Below, piece after piece: positions 1-5,336 of a stretch of 5,336 bases of DNA. Each line of letters begins with the position of its first letter. Position 1 is the stretch's first letter. The position numbers and the translations under genes were made by a program. The notes beneath the pieces were generated by a model. The model was not told the origin of the DNA, did not search any database, and saw nothing but the letters and a program-made list of their open reading frames with translations. The DNA lies in NCBI GenBank assembly GCA_949128015.1, contig CASBRC010000239.1:1-5336 (forward strand), read 5' to 3'. Source of the DNA: Synechococcales cyanobacterium PMM_0003 (GTDB lineage: Bacteria > Cyanobacteriota > Cyanobacteriia > Pseudanabaenales > Pseudanabaenaceae).

Positions 1-29
1 CATTTACAAATTTCCAAATAAATTGAGTA

Positions 30-758
30 ATGCAAATCTCCCTCGACAACGTTAGTAAAAACTACAGTGGCAGACAAGTTGTTCAGCAAGTAAGCCTTAC
101 TGTCAAGCAAGGGGAAATTGTCGGACTGCTAGGACCAAATGGTGCTGGTAAGACTACCTCCTTTTATATGGCTACAGGATTAATTCAGCCTGATAGTGGT
201 AGTGTCTGGCTGGACAAACAAGACATTACTAGTCTGCCAATTCATAAACGAGCGCGGATGGGCATGGCATATCTGGCGCAGGAAGCCACGATTTTTCGTC
301 AGCTATCGGTACGCGATAATTTGCTATTGGTGATGCAACAAACTAATGTACCGAAGCAAAAGCAAATTCATCGCCTTCGGACTTTGTTAGAAGAATTTCG
401 ACTGACCAAAATTGCTGATACGATGGGAATCCAAGTGTCGGGGGGAGAACGTCGTCGGACTGAAATCGCTAGAGCCTTGGCAGTTGGGGAGGAGGGACCT
501 AAGTTTATTTTGCTAGACGAACCTTTTGCGGGTATCGATCCGATCGCAGTTGGCGAAATTCAGTCGATTATCAGCAACCTTCGCGATCGCAATATGGGCG
601 TATTGATCACCGACCATAATGTTCGCGAAACCTTAGCAATTACTGATCGTGCTTATATCATGCGTGAAGGGGAAGTTTTTGCTGAGGGTTCTAGCCGAAC
701 ATTAGCCGACGATCCTGATGTCCGCAAATATTATTTGGGCGAAAAATTTCATTTCTGA
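30..758 (+). CDS. lptB: LptB, ATPase of the lipopolysaccharide export ABC transporter
   Basis: Cytoplasmic ATP-binding subunit of the LptB2FG transporter, which extracts lipopolysaccharide from the inner membrane and feeds it to the periplasmic Lpt bridge. At 242 aa it matches the family (E. coli LptB is 241 aa). All ABC motifs are visible: Walker A GPNGAGKT (residues 35-42), Q-loop Gln84 in YLAQEATIF, signature VSGGERRR (136-143), Walker B FILLDEP (159-165, catalytic Glu164), D-loop GID and H-loop His196 in ITDHNV. The phrases QEATIFRQLSV, LLDEPFAGIDPI and LITDHNVRETLA are LptB-specific and set it apart from generic ABC ATPases. The signature begins with Val instead of the usual Leu, a mild change. 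A short insertion (GEEGP, 153-157) before Walker B is familiar from cyanobacterial copies. The start is the first in-frame ATG and puts the N-terminus where the family begins; there is no strong Shine-Dalgarno. An in-frame stop at 19-21 ends an open stretch (HLQISK) that could be the tail of an upstream gene, plausibly lptA, but this cannot be shown. Confidence 0.95.
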   Translation: MQISLDNVSKNYSGRQVVQQVSLTVKQGEIVGLLGPNGAGKTTSFYMATGLIQPDSGSVWLDKQDITSLPIHKRARMGMAYLAQEATIFRQLSVRDNLLLVMQQTNVPKQKQIHRLRTLLEEFRLTKIADTMGIQVSGGERRRTEIARALAVGEEGPKFILLDEPFAGIDPIAVGEIQSIISNLRDRNMGVLITDHNVRETLAITDRAYIMREGEVFAEGSSRTLADDPDVRKYYLGEKFHF

Positions 759-823
759 TGGTATTTTTCCAACCCTATATACATTAAAAAATACAATCGC
801 TCCAAAAACCTGTAATCTCGATA

Positions 824-828
824 AAGGA
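824..828 (+). promoter_or_regulatory. AAGGA ribosome-binding-like motif ahead of the permease gene
   Basis: AAGGA lies only one base before the ATG at 830, too close for a normal Shine-Dalgarno. Either this start is used without it, or translation begins further in, at the ATG at 908 (Met27, MDRYLVTQ), where the family's conserved N-terminal helix starts. The motif upstream of 908 is also weak, so the start is unresolved. Confidence 0.3.
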
Positions 829-829
829 A

Positions 830-2017
830 ATGGCAACCTTACAAACTACTCACCCAAGGAAAAAATCTACAAACGTGTCTCTAGGATGGCTACCGAGACT
901 ATCGATCATGGATCGCTATTTAGTCACACAGATGTTAGTCCCATTTTTGTTTGGGGTGGGCGCATTTTCCTCTGTGATTTTAGCGATCGGTTCCCTGTTT
1001 GAACTAATTCGCCTGATTACTGATGCAGGGTTAAGCGTTTTAACAGCACTTCAGATTTTTGGCTACCAGATTCCTGGATTCATGGTGTATTCGTTTCCAA
1101 TGTCGATGCTACTCGCGACATTGCTCTCCTACAGTCGGATGTCAGGCGATGGTGAGACGACAGCTTTACGCAGTTGTGGCGTTAGTGCTTACCGATTAGT
1201 TTTACCTGCATTGGTGCTGAGCCTATTTGTCACGGGCATGACCTATGTATTTAATGAAGCGATCGTCCCTGCGGCAAACTGGCAATCTCGCAGTACTTTA
1301 CGGGCAGCTTTAAAGCAAGAAAATCTGCAATTTAAAAGCCAAGATATTTTTTATCAGCAATATGGGGAAGTGCCGCAAGAAAATGGCACATCGAAACAAG
1401 GCTTAGTGCGTAGTTTTTATGCACGGAGCTTTGATGGTAAAGAAATGCGCGGCTTAACGGTTTTAGACTTTTCACAAGGACAACTTCAACAAATTTTAGC
1501 AGCCGAGTCTGCTGTGTGGATTCCTGAGCAAAGTGTCTGGAGGTTTAGTAAAGGGACAACCTATCTAATTGGGCCAGATGGCAATTACCGTAGCATTCTC
1601 CGCTTTGACGATCAAAATTTACAATTGCCTCGCGCTCCCCTTGACTTAGCTCAAGAGCAACGTAGTGCTGAAGAAATGAATATTGCCGATATCCGTCGCA
1701 ATATTGACTTACTCAAACAGTCTGGCAATACCAAAGAAGTTCGTAAACTAGAAGTCAGACTTGAACAAAAATATGCGCTGCCATTTATCTGTGTAGTTTT
1801 TGCGATCGTTGGTGCATCTCTAGGGATGCGTCCTCAACGTACTGGCGCTGCGATCGGGTTTGGATTGAGTGTGTTAATTATTTTTGGCTATTATTTACTG
1901 CTGTTTATTTGTGGCGCTCTCGGTCAAGTAGAATTCCTCTCGCCGATCGCAGCCGCATGGATGCCAAATCTAATTGGGATCACGGCAGGATTCATTATTC
2001 TCGCTCGCGTCACCTAA
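830..2017 (+). CDS. lptF: LptF/LptG (YjgP/YjgQ) family permease of lipopolysaccharide export
   Basis: Inner-membrane partner of LptB. In this family each subunit has six membrane helices and a periplasmic beta-jellyroll that passes lipopolysaccharide to LptC/LptA. The 395-aa product fits: hydrophobic helices near residues 36-60, 72-101 and 122-146, a soluble domain at about 150-310, then helices near 316-333, 340-363 and 372-393. Family landmarks are the coupling region SGDGETTALRSCGVSAYR (105-122) after helix 2, YALPFICVVFAIVGASLGM at helix 4 and AAWMPNLIG before the last helix. It is about 30 residues longer than E. coli LptF/G (360-366 aa). Most of the excess is a basic N-terminal leader that disappears if Met27 (position 908) is the true start. 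It follows lptB by 71 nt on the same strand, so cotranscription is likely. Only one permease gene is seen; whether it works as a homodimer or with a partner elsewhere is unknown. The F versus G assignment is not decidable from sequence. Confidence 0.9.
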   Translation: MATLQTTHPRKKSTNVSLGWLPRLSIMDRYLVTQMLVPFLFGVGAFSSVILAIGSLFELIRLITDAGLSVLTALQIFGYQIPGFMVYSFPMSMLLATLLSYSRMSGDGETTALRSCGVSAYRLVLPALVLSLFVTGMTYVFNEAIVPAANWQSRSTLRAALKQENLQFKSQDIFYQQYGEVPQENGTSKQGLVRSFYARSFDGKEMRGLTVLDFSQGQLQQILAAESAVWIPEQSVWRFSKGTTYLIGPDGNYRSILRFDDQNLQLPRAPLDLAQEQRSAEEMNIADIRRNIDLLKQSGNTKEVRKLEVRLEQKYALPFICVVFAIVGASLGMRPQRTGAAIGFGLSVLIIFGYYLLLFICGALGQVEFLSPIAAAWMPNLIGITAGFIILARVT

Positions 2018-2096
2018 AACCTTATTGGCTGCGTATATGCTCAGTTGTTGGTTACGCAATAGTTCCCGTCCGCGCTGACGGAGTAATTCGGCAATT

Positions 2097-2198
2097 ACAG
2101 CAAATCCCGAACAAACCCACCACTAGATTTTTTGTAAAAGCCCCGCTTCGCGGGGCTTTTACAAAAAATCTTGGTTTGGTTTGTTCGGGATTTGCTGT
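2097..2198. terminator. 102-nt nested palindrome, probable bidirectional terminator or palindromic element
   Basis: An inner perfect 22-bp stem (2125-2146 with 2150-2171) closes on a TTC loop. Beyond a short imperfect part (2118-2124 against 2172-2177) an outer perfect 21-bp stem follows (2097-2117 with 2178-2198). The G+C-rich tip flanked by AAAA and TTTT is intrinsic-terminator-like on both strands, and it sits between the + strand lptF end and a - strand frame. The long perfect outer stem is more than termination needs and suggests a mobile or repeat-derived palindromic unit. The hairpin is read directly from the sequence; termination is inferred. Confidence 0.8.
2136..2160. repeat. Palindrome core, copy 1
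   Basis: Tip of the 2097-2198 hairpin: AAAAGC, CC, CGCTTCGCG, GG, GCTTTT. It aligns without gaps to 3311-3335 and differs only at four bases, which are two paired positions: CC/GG here, GG/CC there. This makes the two hairpins members of one family. Confidence 0.75.
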
Positions 2199-2362
2199 AG
2201 GATGTTTGCATCAATAATCAACATCATCGTAATTCTTTGGGACTCAGCGACTTCTTGACCTAGTAGTTTCCATAATTTGACTTTATGTTCAGTATTGAGG
2301 GTGGTGACGGCTTCGGCTAGTAGTTCAAAGGGGATGTTAATTTGGGCGATCGCAGTTGTCAT
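2159..2362 (-). pseudogene. Antitoxin-like N-terminus running into a PIN-toxin-like start; probable toxin-antitoxin remnant
   Basis: A 67-codon frame beginning MTTAIAQINIPFELLAEAV. It has an AGGG motif (2371-2374) eight bases before the ATG, so it has working-looking initiation signals and a HIP1 site inside. Residues 1-42 resemble the start of small cyanobacterial antitoxins that precede VapC/PIN toxins: a short beta-like IAQINIPF segment, then a helix ending in a KVKLWKLL stretch. Residues 47-55 (MLIIDANIL, 2198-2224) look like the first strand of a PIN nuclease with its first acidic residue (Asp51). The resemblance stops at 2198, the outer edge of the palindrome, and the frame ends at 2159 inside it. 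The usual acidic C-terminus of such antitoxins is absent. My reading is a toxin-antitoxin pair collapsed by deletion and by arrival of the palindrome. The alternative is a small intact gene of unknown function, or chance. The family match is from memory. Confidence 0.4.
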
Positions 2363-2398
2363 AACATTTTCCCTATATGAGCGAACTTAAAAAACTAA

Positions 2399-2425
2399 TA
2401 TGAGTGGTGCAAAGCACCACTTATA
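2399..2425. other. 12-bp hairpin in the divergent intergenic region
   Basis: Arms 2399-2410 and 2414-2425 pair over 12 bp (one G-T wobble at 2402/2422) around an AAA loop; the inner AGTGGTGC/GCACCACT part is perfect. It lies in the 86 nt between the divergent starts at 2362 (-) and 2449 (+), ending 23 nt before the tube gene. It has no U-run for either strand, so an operator, a leader structure or a small dispersed palindrome are all possible. TAATAT at 2396-2401 and TATACT at 2422-2427 could be -10 boxes, without convincing -35 partners. Confidence 0.5.
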
Positions 2426-2439
2426 CTTAATTTAATGCG

Positions 2440-2445
2440 GGTGAT
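2440..2445 (+). promoter_or_regulatory. Ribosome-binding site of the tail tube gene
   Basis: GGTGAT, complementary to the 3' end of 16S rRNA, sits three bases before the ATG at 2449. The core GGTGA supports this start. The downstream gene at 2959 lacks a comparable site. Confidence 0.5.
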
Positions 2446-2448
2446 TTT

Positions 2449-2940
2449 ATGACTGACGAACCACAAATTGAATTTTTAGGTAGTTCTCGATTTTATATAG
2501 AAATTACTTTGCAGGGTAGTCTAGAAAAAATTGATGGCTACTTTATGGAATGTAGTGGGCTATCGCGCAGCCAAGAAGAAATTGAAATTGTCGAAGTAAC
2601 TCCGCAAATATGGGGTAAGAATGGTTCGACTAAAGGACGGGTTGTCCGAACTAAATTACCTGGCAATGTGAAGAGCGATAATATTATTCTCAAGCAAGGG
2701 CTTAATATTTCCATGACTATGTGGAATTGGTTCAAAGCAGTAGAAGATGGCAAATGGGCGGAACAATTCCGCGATGGGGATATCACTATTTATGATCAGT
2801 CTGCTACTGAAAAAGCAAGATTTCGATTTAATGGGGCATGGCCAGTACGTTATAAAGTTTCTGATTTTAAAGCTGATAGTAGCGAATTCTCGATCACTGA
2901 GGTAGAGTTAAGCGTTAGAGATTTTTTACGGATTAACTAA
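2449..2940 (+). CDS. Phage-type tail tube protein (T4 gp19 family) of a contractile injection system or tail
   Basis: Inner-tube subunit: in this family hexameric rings stack to form the rigid tube that a contracting sheath drives into a target. The 163-aa product shows the gp19-family pattern in order: FYIEI strand (15-19), YFMECSGL (31-38), KLPGNVKSDNIILKQGL (69-85, the KLPG..K..N..LK.G signature), MWNWFKAVEDGK (91-102), FNGAWPVRY (127-135) and the closing SEFSITEVELSVRDFLRI. It is somewhat longer than typical ~145-150-aa members; the excess lies around residues 50-66. It has no signal peptide or membrane segment, as expected for a tube subunit assembled in the cytoplasm. A gene for a tail assembly protein follows by 18 nt. 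No sheath, baseplate, spike or AAA+ gene is in the window, so the rest of the apparatus, if present, is encoded elsewhere. Family assignment is strong; whether this is an injection system, a prophage remnant or a recruited tube protein is open. Confidence 0.88.
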   Translation: MTDEPQIEFLGSSRFYIEITLQGSLEKIDGYFMECSGLSRSQEEIEIVEVTPQIWGKNGSTKGRVVRTKLPGNVKSDNIILKQGLNISMTMWNWFKAVEDGKWAEQFRDGDITIYDQSATEKARFRFNGAWPVRYKVSDFKADSSEFSITEVELSVRDFLRIN

Positions 2941-2958
2941 CTGGTTAACTAAATATTT

Positions 2959-3297
2959 ATGATTCAAACAGAGTTTGAATTTACATTACCTAAAGGCTAT
3001 GTTGATAGTGATGGGAATTTACATCGGAAGGGTGTGATGAGACTATCAAGAGCGATTGATGAGATTACACCAATGCGCGATCCTCGTGTCAAGAGTAATC
3101 CTGCCTATGCAACTGTAATTATTTTATCTAGAGTAATTACAAAGTTAGGAGGACTAGAAGAAGTTAGTTCGATAGTAATCGAAAATCTATTTGCTAGCGA
3201 TCTCAGTTATTTACAAAAGTTTTATCGCCAAATTAATGGGCTAGAAGATACAGAATGGATTAATTTACCTGAAGAGCCAGAAAGCTTTTCTAGCTGA
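2959..3297 (+). CDS. Phage tail assembly protein, Mu gp41-like tail assembly chaperone
   Basis: A 112-aa soluble protein. The opening LPKGYVDSDGNLHRKGVMRL (10-29), then DEITPMRDPRV..NPAY (34-50), a hydrophobic VIILSRVITKLGGLEEV helix (53-69) and VIENLFASDLSYLQKFYRQIN (73-93) is the pattern of the short tail assembly proteins found beside tube genes in contractile injection clusters and related to the Mu gp41 chaperone group. Such proteins are thought to help tube or tape-measure assembly before the sheath is added. The start follows the tube stop by 18 nt with no clear Shine-Dalgarno, so translational coupling is plausible. The last residues (PEEPESFSS) are acidic and serine-rich, and the stop codon shares its final base with the perfect stem of the palindrome that follows. 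The family call is from remembered sequence resemblance; the exact partner is inference. Confidence 0.78.
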   Translation: MIQTEFEFTLPKGYVDSDGNLHRKGVMRLSRAIDEITPMRDPRVKSNPAYATVIILSRVITKLGGLEEVSSIVIENLFASDLSYLQKFYRQINGLEDTEWINLPEEPESFSS

Positions 3298-3349
3298 ACC
3301 CCAAAAACAGAAAAGCGGCGCTTCGCGCCGCTTTTCTGTTTTTGGGGTT
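3297..3349. terminator. Perfect 25-bp palindrome, bidirectional terminator between converging genes
   Basis: Arms 3297-3321 and 3325-3349 are perfect inverted repeats around a TTC loop. A further AGCT/AGCT pairing (3292-3295 with 3353-3356) is possible across a small internal loop. It lies between the tail assembly gene (+) and ctaE (-, stop at 3371), and T-runs occur on the 3' side for both strands. This is where a shared terminator is expected. Confidence 0.85.
3311..3335. repeat. Palindrome core, copy 2
   Basis: Tip of the 3297-3349 hairpin: AAAAGC, GG, CGCTTCGCG, CC, GCTTTT. It matches copy 1 at 2136-2160 except for two base pairs that are swapped in a compensatory way. The outer arms of the two hairpins are unrelated. 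Confidence 0.75.
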
Positions 3350-3370
3350 TTGAGCTGTTGTTATAGGAGA

Positions 3371-3994
3371 TTAAAGAATATAGAGGAGTAAAAACAAGAC
3401 AATCCAAACTATATCGACAAAGTGCCAATACACAGAGGCTGCTTCGATACCAAAGTGACTGGTGCTACTGTAATGTCCTGTTTTTAGCGATCGCACTAAT
3501 ACTGAAGCAATCAGTGTCAGCCCGATAATTACATGCAATCCGTGAAAACCCGTTAATACATAAAAAGTACTAGCAAAAAGATTAGTGGTCAGCCCAAATT
3601 CTAGATGCTGGTATTCATAGATTTGTCCAGCTATGAATATTGCGCCCATGATAAATGTGGCAAGAAACCATAGCTGAGCAGCCTTAACTTTATTTTCTTT
3701 AATCGCATGATCGGCTTGATGAATCACAAAACTACTCGATACCAGAATAATCGTGTTGATTGCTGGTAATAAAAGTTCGAGTTCGGGCGTGCCTTCAGGC
3801 GGCCAAGATGTGGCGACTGAGCGAAAGGTTAGGTAGGCAGCAAATAGACCGAAAAAGAGCATTCCTTCAGAAACAAGAAAGACGATCAAGCCAAAAATTC
3901 TTAAATCGGGATGTTCAGCATGCCCTACTTCAACAGCATGATCAACAATGGCTGCATCATTAGCGTTAGTAACTGGAGCGATCGATCCTTGCAT
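3371..3994 (-). CDS. ctaE: Cytochrome c oxidase subunit III
   Basis: Third core subunit of the aa3-type respiratory oxidase. It holds no redox centre but stabilises subunit I and its proton uptake. The 207-aa product is the short, five-helix bacterial form. Hydrophobic segments lie near residues 32-54, 76-94, 106-126, 140-165 and 185-206. Recognisable landmarks are FLVSEGMLFFGLFAAYLTF (39-57, with the conserved membrane glutamate Glu43), GQIYEYQHL (123-131), GFHGLHVIIG (149-158) and the C-terminal VYWHFVDIVWIVLF (188-201). The first ~28 residues are hydrophilic and variable. The ATG at 3994 is the only start that gives a family-length product, but no clear Shine-Dalgarno precedes it. It lies 93 nt downstream of ctaD on the same strand, the usual ctaC-ctaD-ctaE order, and converges on the tail assembly gene, with the palindrome between. 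Confidence 0.95.
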   Translation of the reverse strand: MQGSIAPVTNANDAAIVDHAVEVGHAEHPDLRIFGLIVFLVSEGMLFFGLFAAYLTFRSVATSWPPEGTPELELLLPAINTIILVSSSFVIHQADHAIKENKVKAAQLWFLATFIMGAIFIAGQIYEYQHLEFGLTTNLFASTFYVLTGFHGLHVIIGLTLIASVLVRSLKTGHYSSTSHFGIEAASVYWHFVDIVWIVLFLLLYIL

Positions 3995-4030
3995 AGGTCA
4001 ATGTTTGGATAAATGAATAGGATTGCACAT

Positions 4031-4080
4031 AAGGGGCTTAACCCTTGTAGTAGGAAAGAGAGAGGCTGCGCATCTCTCTT
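4031..4080 (-). other. Two small hairpins in the ctaD-ctaE spacer
   Basis: An 8-bp perfect stem AAGAGAGA/TCTCTCTT (4056-4063 with 4073-4080, 9-nt loop) and a 5-bp stem AAGGG/CCCTT (4031-4035 with 4042-4046) lie in the 93-nt gap. On the ctaD-ctaE transcript neither is followed by a long U-run. Processing, mRNA stability or partial attenuation is more likely than full termination, but nothing in the sequence decides this. Confidence 0.35.
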
Positions 4081-4087
4081 ATTAGTT

Positions 4088-5336
4088 TTAAACTGCGGAT
4101 TGAGAAGCTGCGATCGCAGCTTCTTTACGAGCTTCTTTATATTCTTCGCCGTAGTCATAGGGACCATTTAATAGGACAGGTTCTCCAACCCAGTTATGAG
4201 GAATTGGTGGTGAAGAGGTTGTCCATTCTAGGGTCAGAGCGTCCCAAGGATTGTCAGGAGCTTGTTCACCTTTAAACCAACTGTAAACGGCGTTGATTAT
4301 AAAAGGAACTGTGGAAATCGCCAGAATGAATGCGCCAACAGTGCAGATCACATTAATCGGCGCAAATTGGGGATCGTACTGAGCAACACGACGCGGCATA
4401 CCTTGTAAACCAAGAATATGCATGGGGCCAAAGGTTAAATGCATGCCAATAAAGGTCAGTACAAAATGCACTTTACCCCAGAATTCATTCAGCATCCGAC
4501 CAGTCATTTTCGGGAACCAATGGTACAGCCCCGCATAAATGCCAAATACACTGCCACCGAAAAGAACGTAGTGGAAGTGAGCCACGACAAAATAAGTATC
4601 GTGAACATGAATGTCAATCGGAGCTGAGCCAAGCATTACGCCACTCAATCCGCCAATTAAAAATGTGGAGATGAAGCCGATCGCAAATAGTAAAGGACTT
4701 TCTAAGCGCAATTTACCACCCCAGAGCGTGGCAACCCAACTAAATACCTTGATCCCCGTTGGCACTGCAACGAGCAAAGTCGCCACCATAAAGAAGACGC
4801 GCAACCAGTCAGGTGTGCCACTGGTAAACATATGGTGCGCCCATACAAATAAACCTAATGCACAAATCATCATGCTGGAATATGCGATCGCTTTATAACC
4901 AAAAATTGGCTTGCGGCTGTGGGGAGGCAAAACTTCAGAAATAATCCCGAATACTGGCAATACCATCACATATACGGCAGGATGCGAATAGAACCAGAAT
5001 AAGTGTTGATATACAACTGGATCGCCGCCGCCCGTCGGATTAAAAAAGTTTGTGCCGATTAGTAAATCAAATCCTAGTAAAACCATCGCACCTGCGAGTA
5101 CAGGCGTTGCCAAAAGTACTAGCACTGAGGTTGCCATCATCGCCCAGCAAAATAGAGGCATGCTGAATAGATCCATTTCTGGCATCCGCATCGCCCAGAT
5201 CGTGACGAGGAAGTTAACCGCCGCCAAAATCGATGAGGTTCCCACTAGCAAAATGCTGAGAATCCAAACGGCTTGACCGAGGTGTTCATTGGTCAAAATG
5301 CTCAAAGGCGGATAGGCTGTCCAACCTGTCGAGGCG
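4088..5336 (-). CDS. ctaD: Cytochrome c oxidase subunit I, type A2 (partial, N-terminus beyond the window)
   Basis: Catalytic subunit of the aa3-type oxidase, which reduces O2 to water with electrons from cytochrome c or plastocyanin and pumps protons. The frame stays open to the right edge. GWTAYPPLS (spanning 5306, with no true start there; the first internal candidate is only a TTG at 5305) is conserved subunit I sequence, so roughly 130 N-terminal residues are missing. About 415 residues are present. Visible active-site parts: YSHPAVY (4970-4990) with the first CuB histidine and the tyrosine that cross-links to it; WAHHMF with the next two CuB histidines (4832-4837); PTGIKVFSW with the K-channel lysine (4748-4750); HDTYFVVAHFHYV with the Mg-site His-Asp, haem a3 ligand (4577-4579) and haem a ligand (4571-4573). 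The missing N-terminus would hold the other haem a histidine. The motif is YSHPAVY, not GHPEVY, so the D-channel glutamate is absent, as in type A2 oxidases. The C-terminus ends in a charged Glu/Lys/Ala-rich tail. Confidence 0.96.
   Translation of the reverse strand, partial: ASTGWTAYPPLSILTNEHLGQAVWILSILLVGTSSILAAVNFLVTIWAMRMPEMDLFSMPLFCWAMMATSVLVLLATPVLAGAMVLLGFDLLIGTNFFNPTGGGDPVVYQHLFWFYSHPAVYVMVLPVFGIISEVLPPHSRKPIFGYKAIAYSSMMICALGLFVWAHHMFTSGTPDWLRVFFMVATLLVAVPTGIKVFSWVATLWGGKLRLESPLLFAIGFISTFLIGGLSGVMLGSAPIDIHVHDTYFVVAHFHYVLFGGSVFGIYAGLYHWFPKMTGRMLNEFWGKVHFVLTFIGMHLTFGPMHILGLQGMPRRVAQYDPQFAPINVICTVGAFILAISTVPFIINAVYSWFKGEQAPDNPWDALTLEWTTSSPPIPHNWVGEPVLLNGPYDYGEEYKEARKEAAIAASQSAV

Noticed and set aside
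718..1002. Open frame on + spanning the lptB end and permease start
   Set aside because: It overlaps both real genes in another frame and has no family resemblance.
2066..2081. Small CCGTC/GACGG hairpin after the permease
   Set aside because: Only 5 bp with no U-run; expected by chance in this much sequence.
1970..2125. Minus-strand open stretch containing ELLRQRGRELLRNQQLS
   Set aside because: It looks mildly protein-like and could be a gene scrap, but it has no start codon, begins after a stop inside the palindrome, overlaps the permease end and matches nothing I recognise.
1909..2217. Open frame on + across the permease end and the palindrome
   Set aside because: Its first third is the permease in another frame and the rest reads through the hairpin; composition is not protein-like.
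2538..2786. Minus-strand open frame inside the tube gene
   Set aside because: Antisense shadow of a well-supported gene; no initiation signal or family motif.
3222..3428. Minus-strand open frame across the second palindrome
   Set aside because: It overlaps the ctaE end and the tail assembly gene, and most of its middle is the hairpin itself.
3925..4167. Minus-strand open frame across the ctaD-ctaE spacer
   Set aside because: It overlaps both cta genes out of frame and has no recognisable domain.
4439..5276. Three plus-strand open frames opposite ctaD
   Set aside because: Antisense shadows of conserved subunit I coding sequence.
5303..5305. TTG as a start for ctaD
   Set aside because: The frame continues upstream to the window edge with the conserved GWTAYPP sequence, so this is an internal leucine codon.

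Overview
The window looks like cyanobacterial chromosome. Five exact HIP1 octamers (GCGATCGC) lie at 583-590, 2346-2353, 3487-3494, 4110-4117 and 4884-4891, far more than chance would give in 5.3 kb. LptB has the cyanobacterial-style short insertion before Walker B, the oxidase subunits are of the cyanobacterial aa3 sort, and the tail-tube gene fits the contractile injection systems of filamentous cyanobacteria. A Pseudanabaena-like host is a guess from overall feel; the phylum is much firmer.

Left part (1-2017, + strand): two genes of the lipopolysaccharide export machine, lptB (ATPase) and one LptF/LptG-family permease. They are 71 nt apart and probably one operon, possibly with lptA just outside the left edge. 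The permease is followed by a 102-nt nested palindrome (2097-2198) that can terminate transcription from both sides.

Middle (2018-3370): this is the accessory part. The 431-nt stretch 2018-2448 has no robust gene. It holds the palindrome, a short minus-strand reading frame that looks like the front of a toxin-antitoxin antitoxin running in frame into a PIN-toxin-like start (MLIIDANIL) that stops being recognisable exactly at the edge of the palindrome, and a 12-bp hairpin in an 86-nt divergent promoter region. Two plus-strand genes follow, 18 nt apart: a T4 gp19-type tail tube protein and a Mu gp41-like tail assembly protein. They are an isolated pair from a contractile injection system or tail, with no sheath, baseplate, spike or ATPase gene next to them in the window. 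A second perfect palindrome (3297-3349) closes the pair. The central 25 nt of the two palindromes are the same except for two base pairs that changed in a compensatory way.

Right part (3371-5336, - strand): ctaE (cytochrome c oxidase subunit III) and the C-terminal three quarters of ctaD (subunit I). They read leftwards and converge on the tail pair. Subunit I carries YSHPAVY instead of GHPEVY, which marks a type A2 haem-copper oxidase. The start of ctaD, and presumably ctaC, lie beyond the right edge.

I see no tRNA, rRNA, CRISPR array, transposase or integrase gene in the window.
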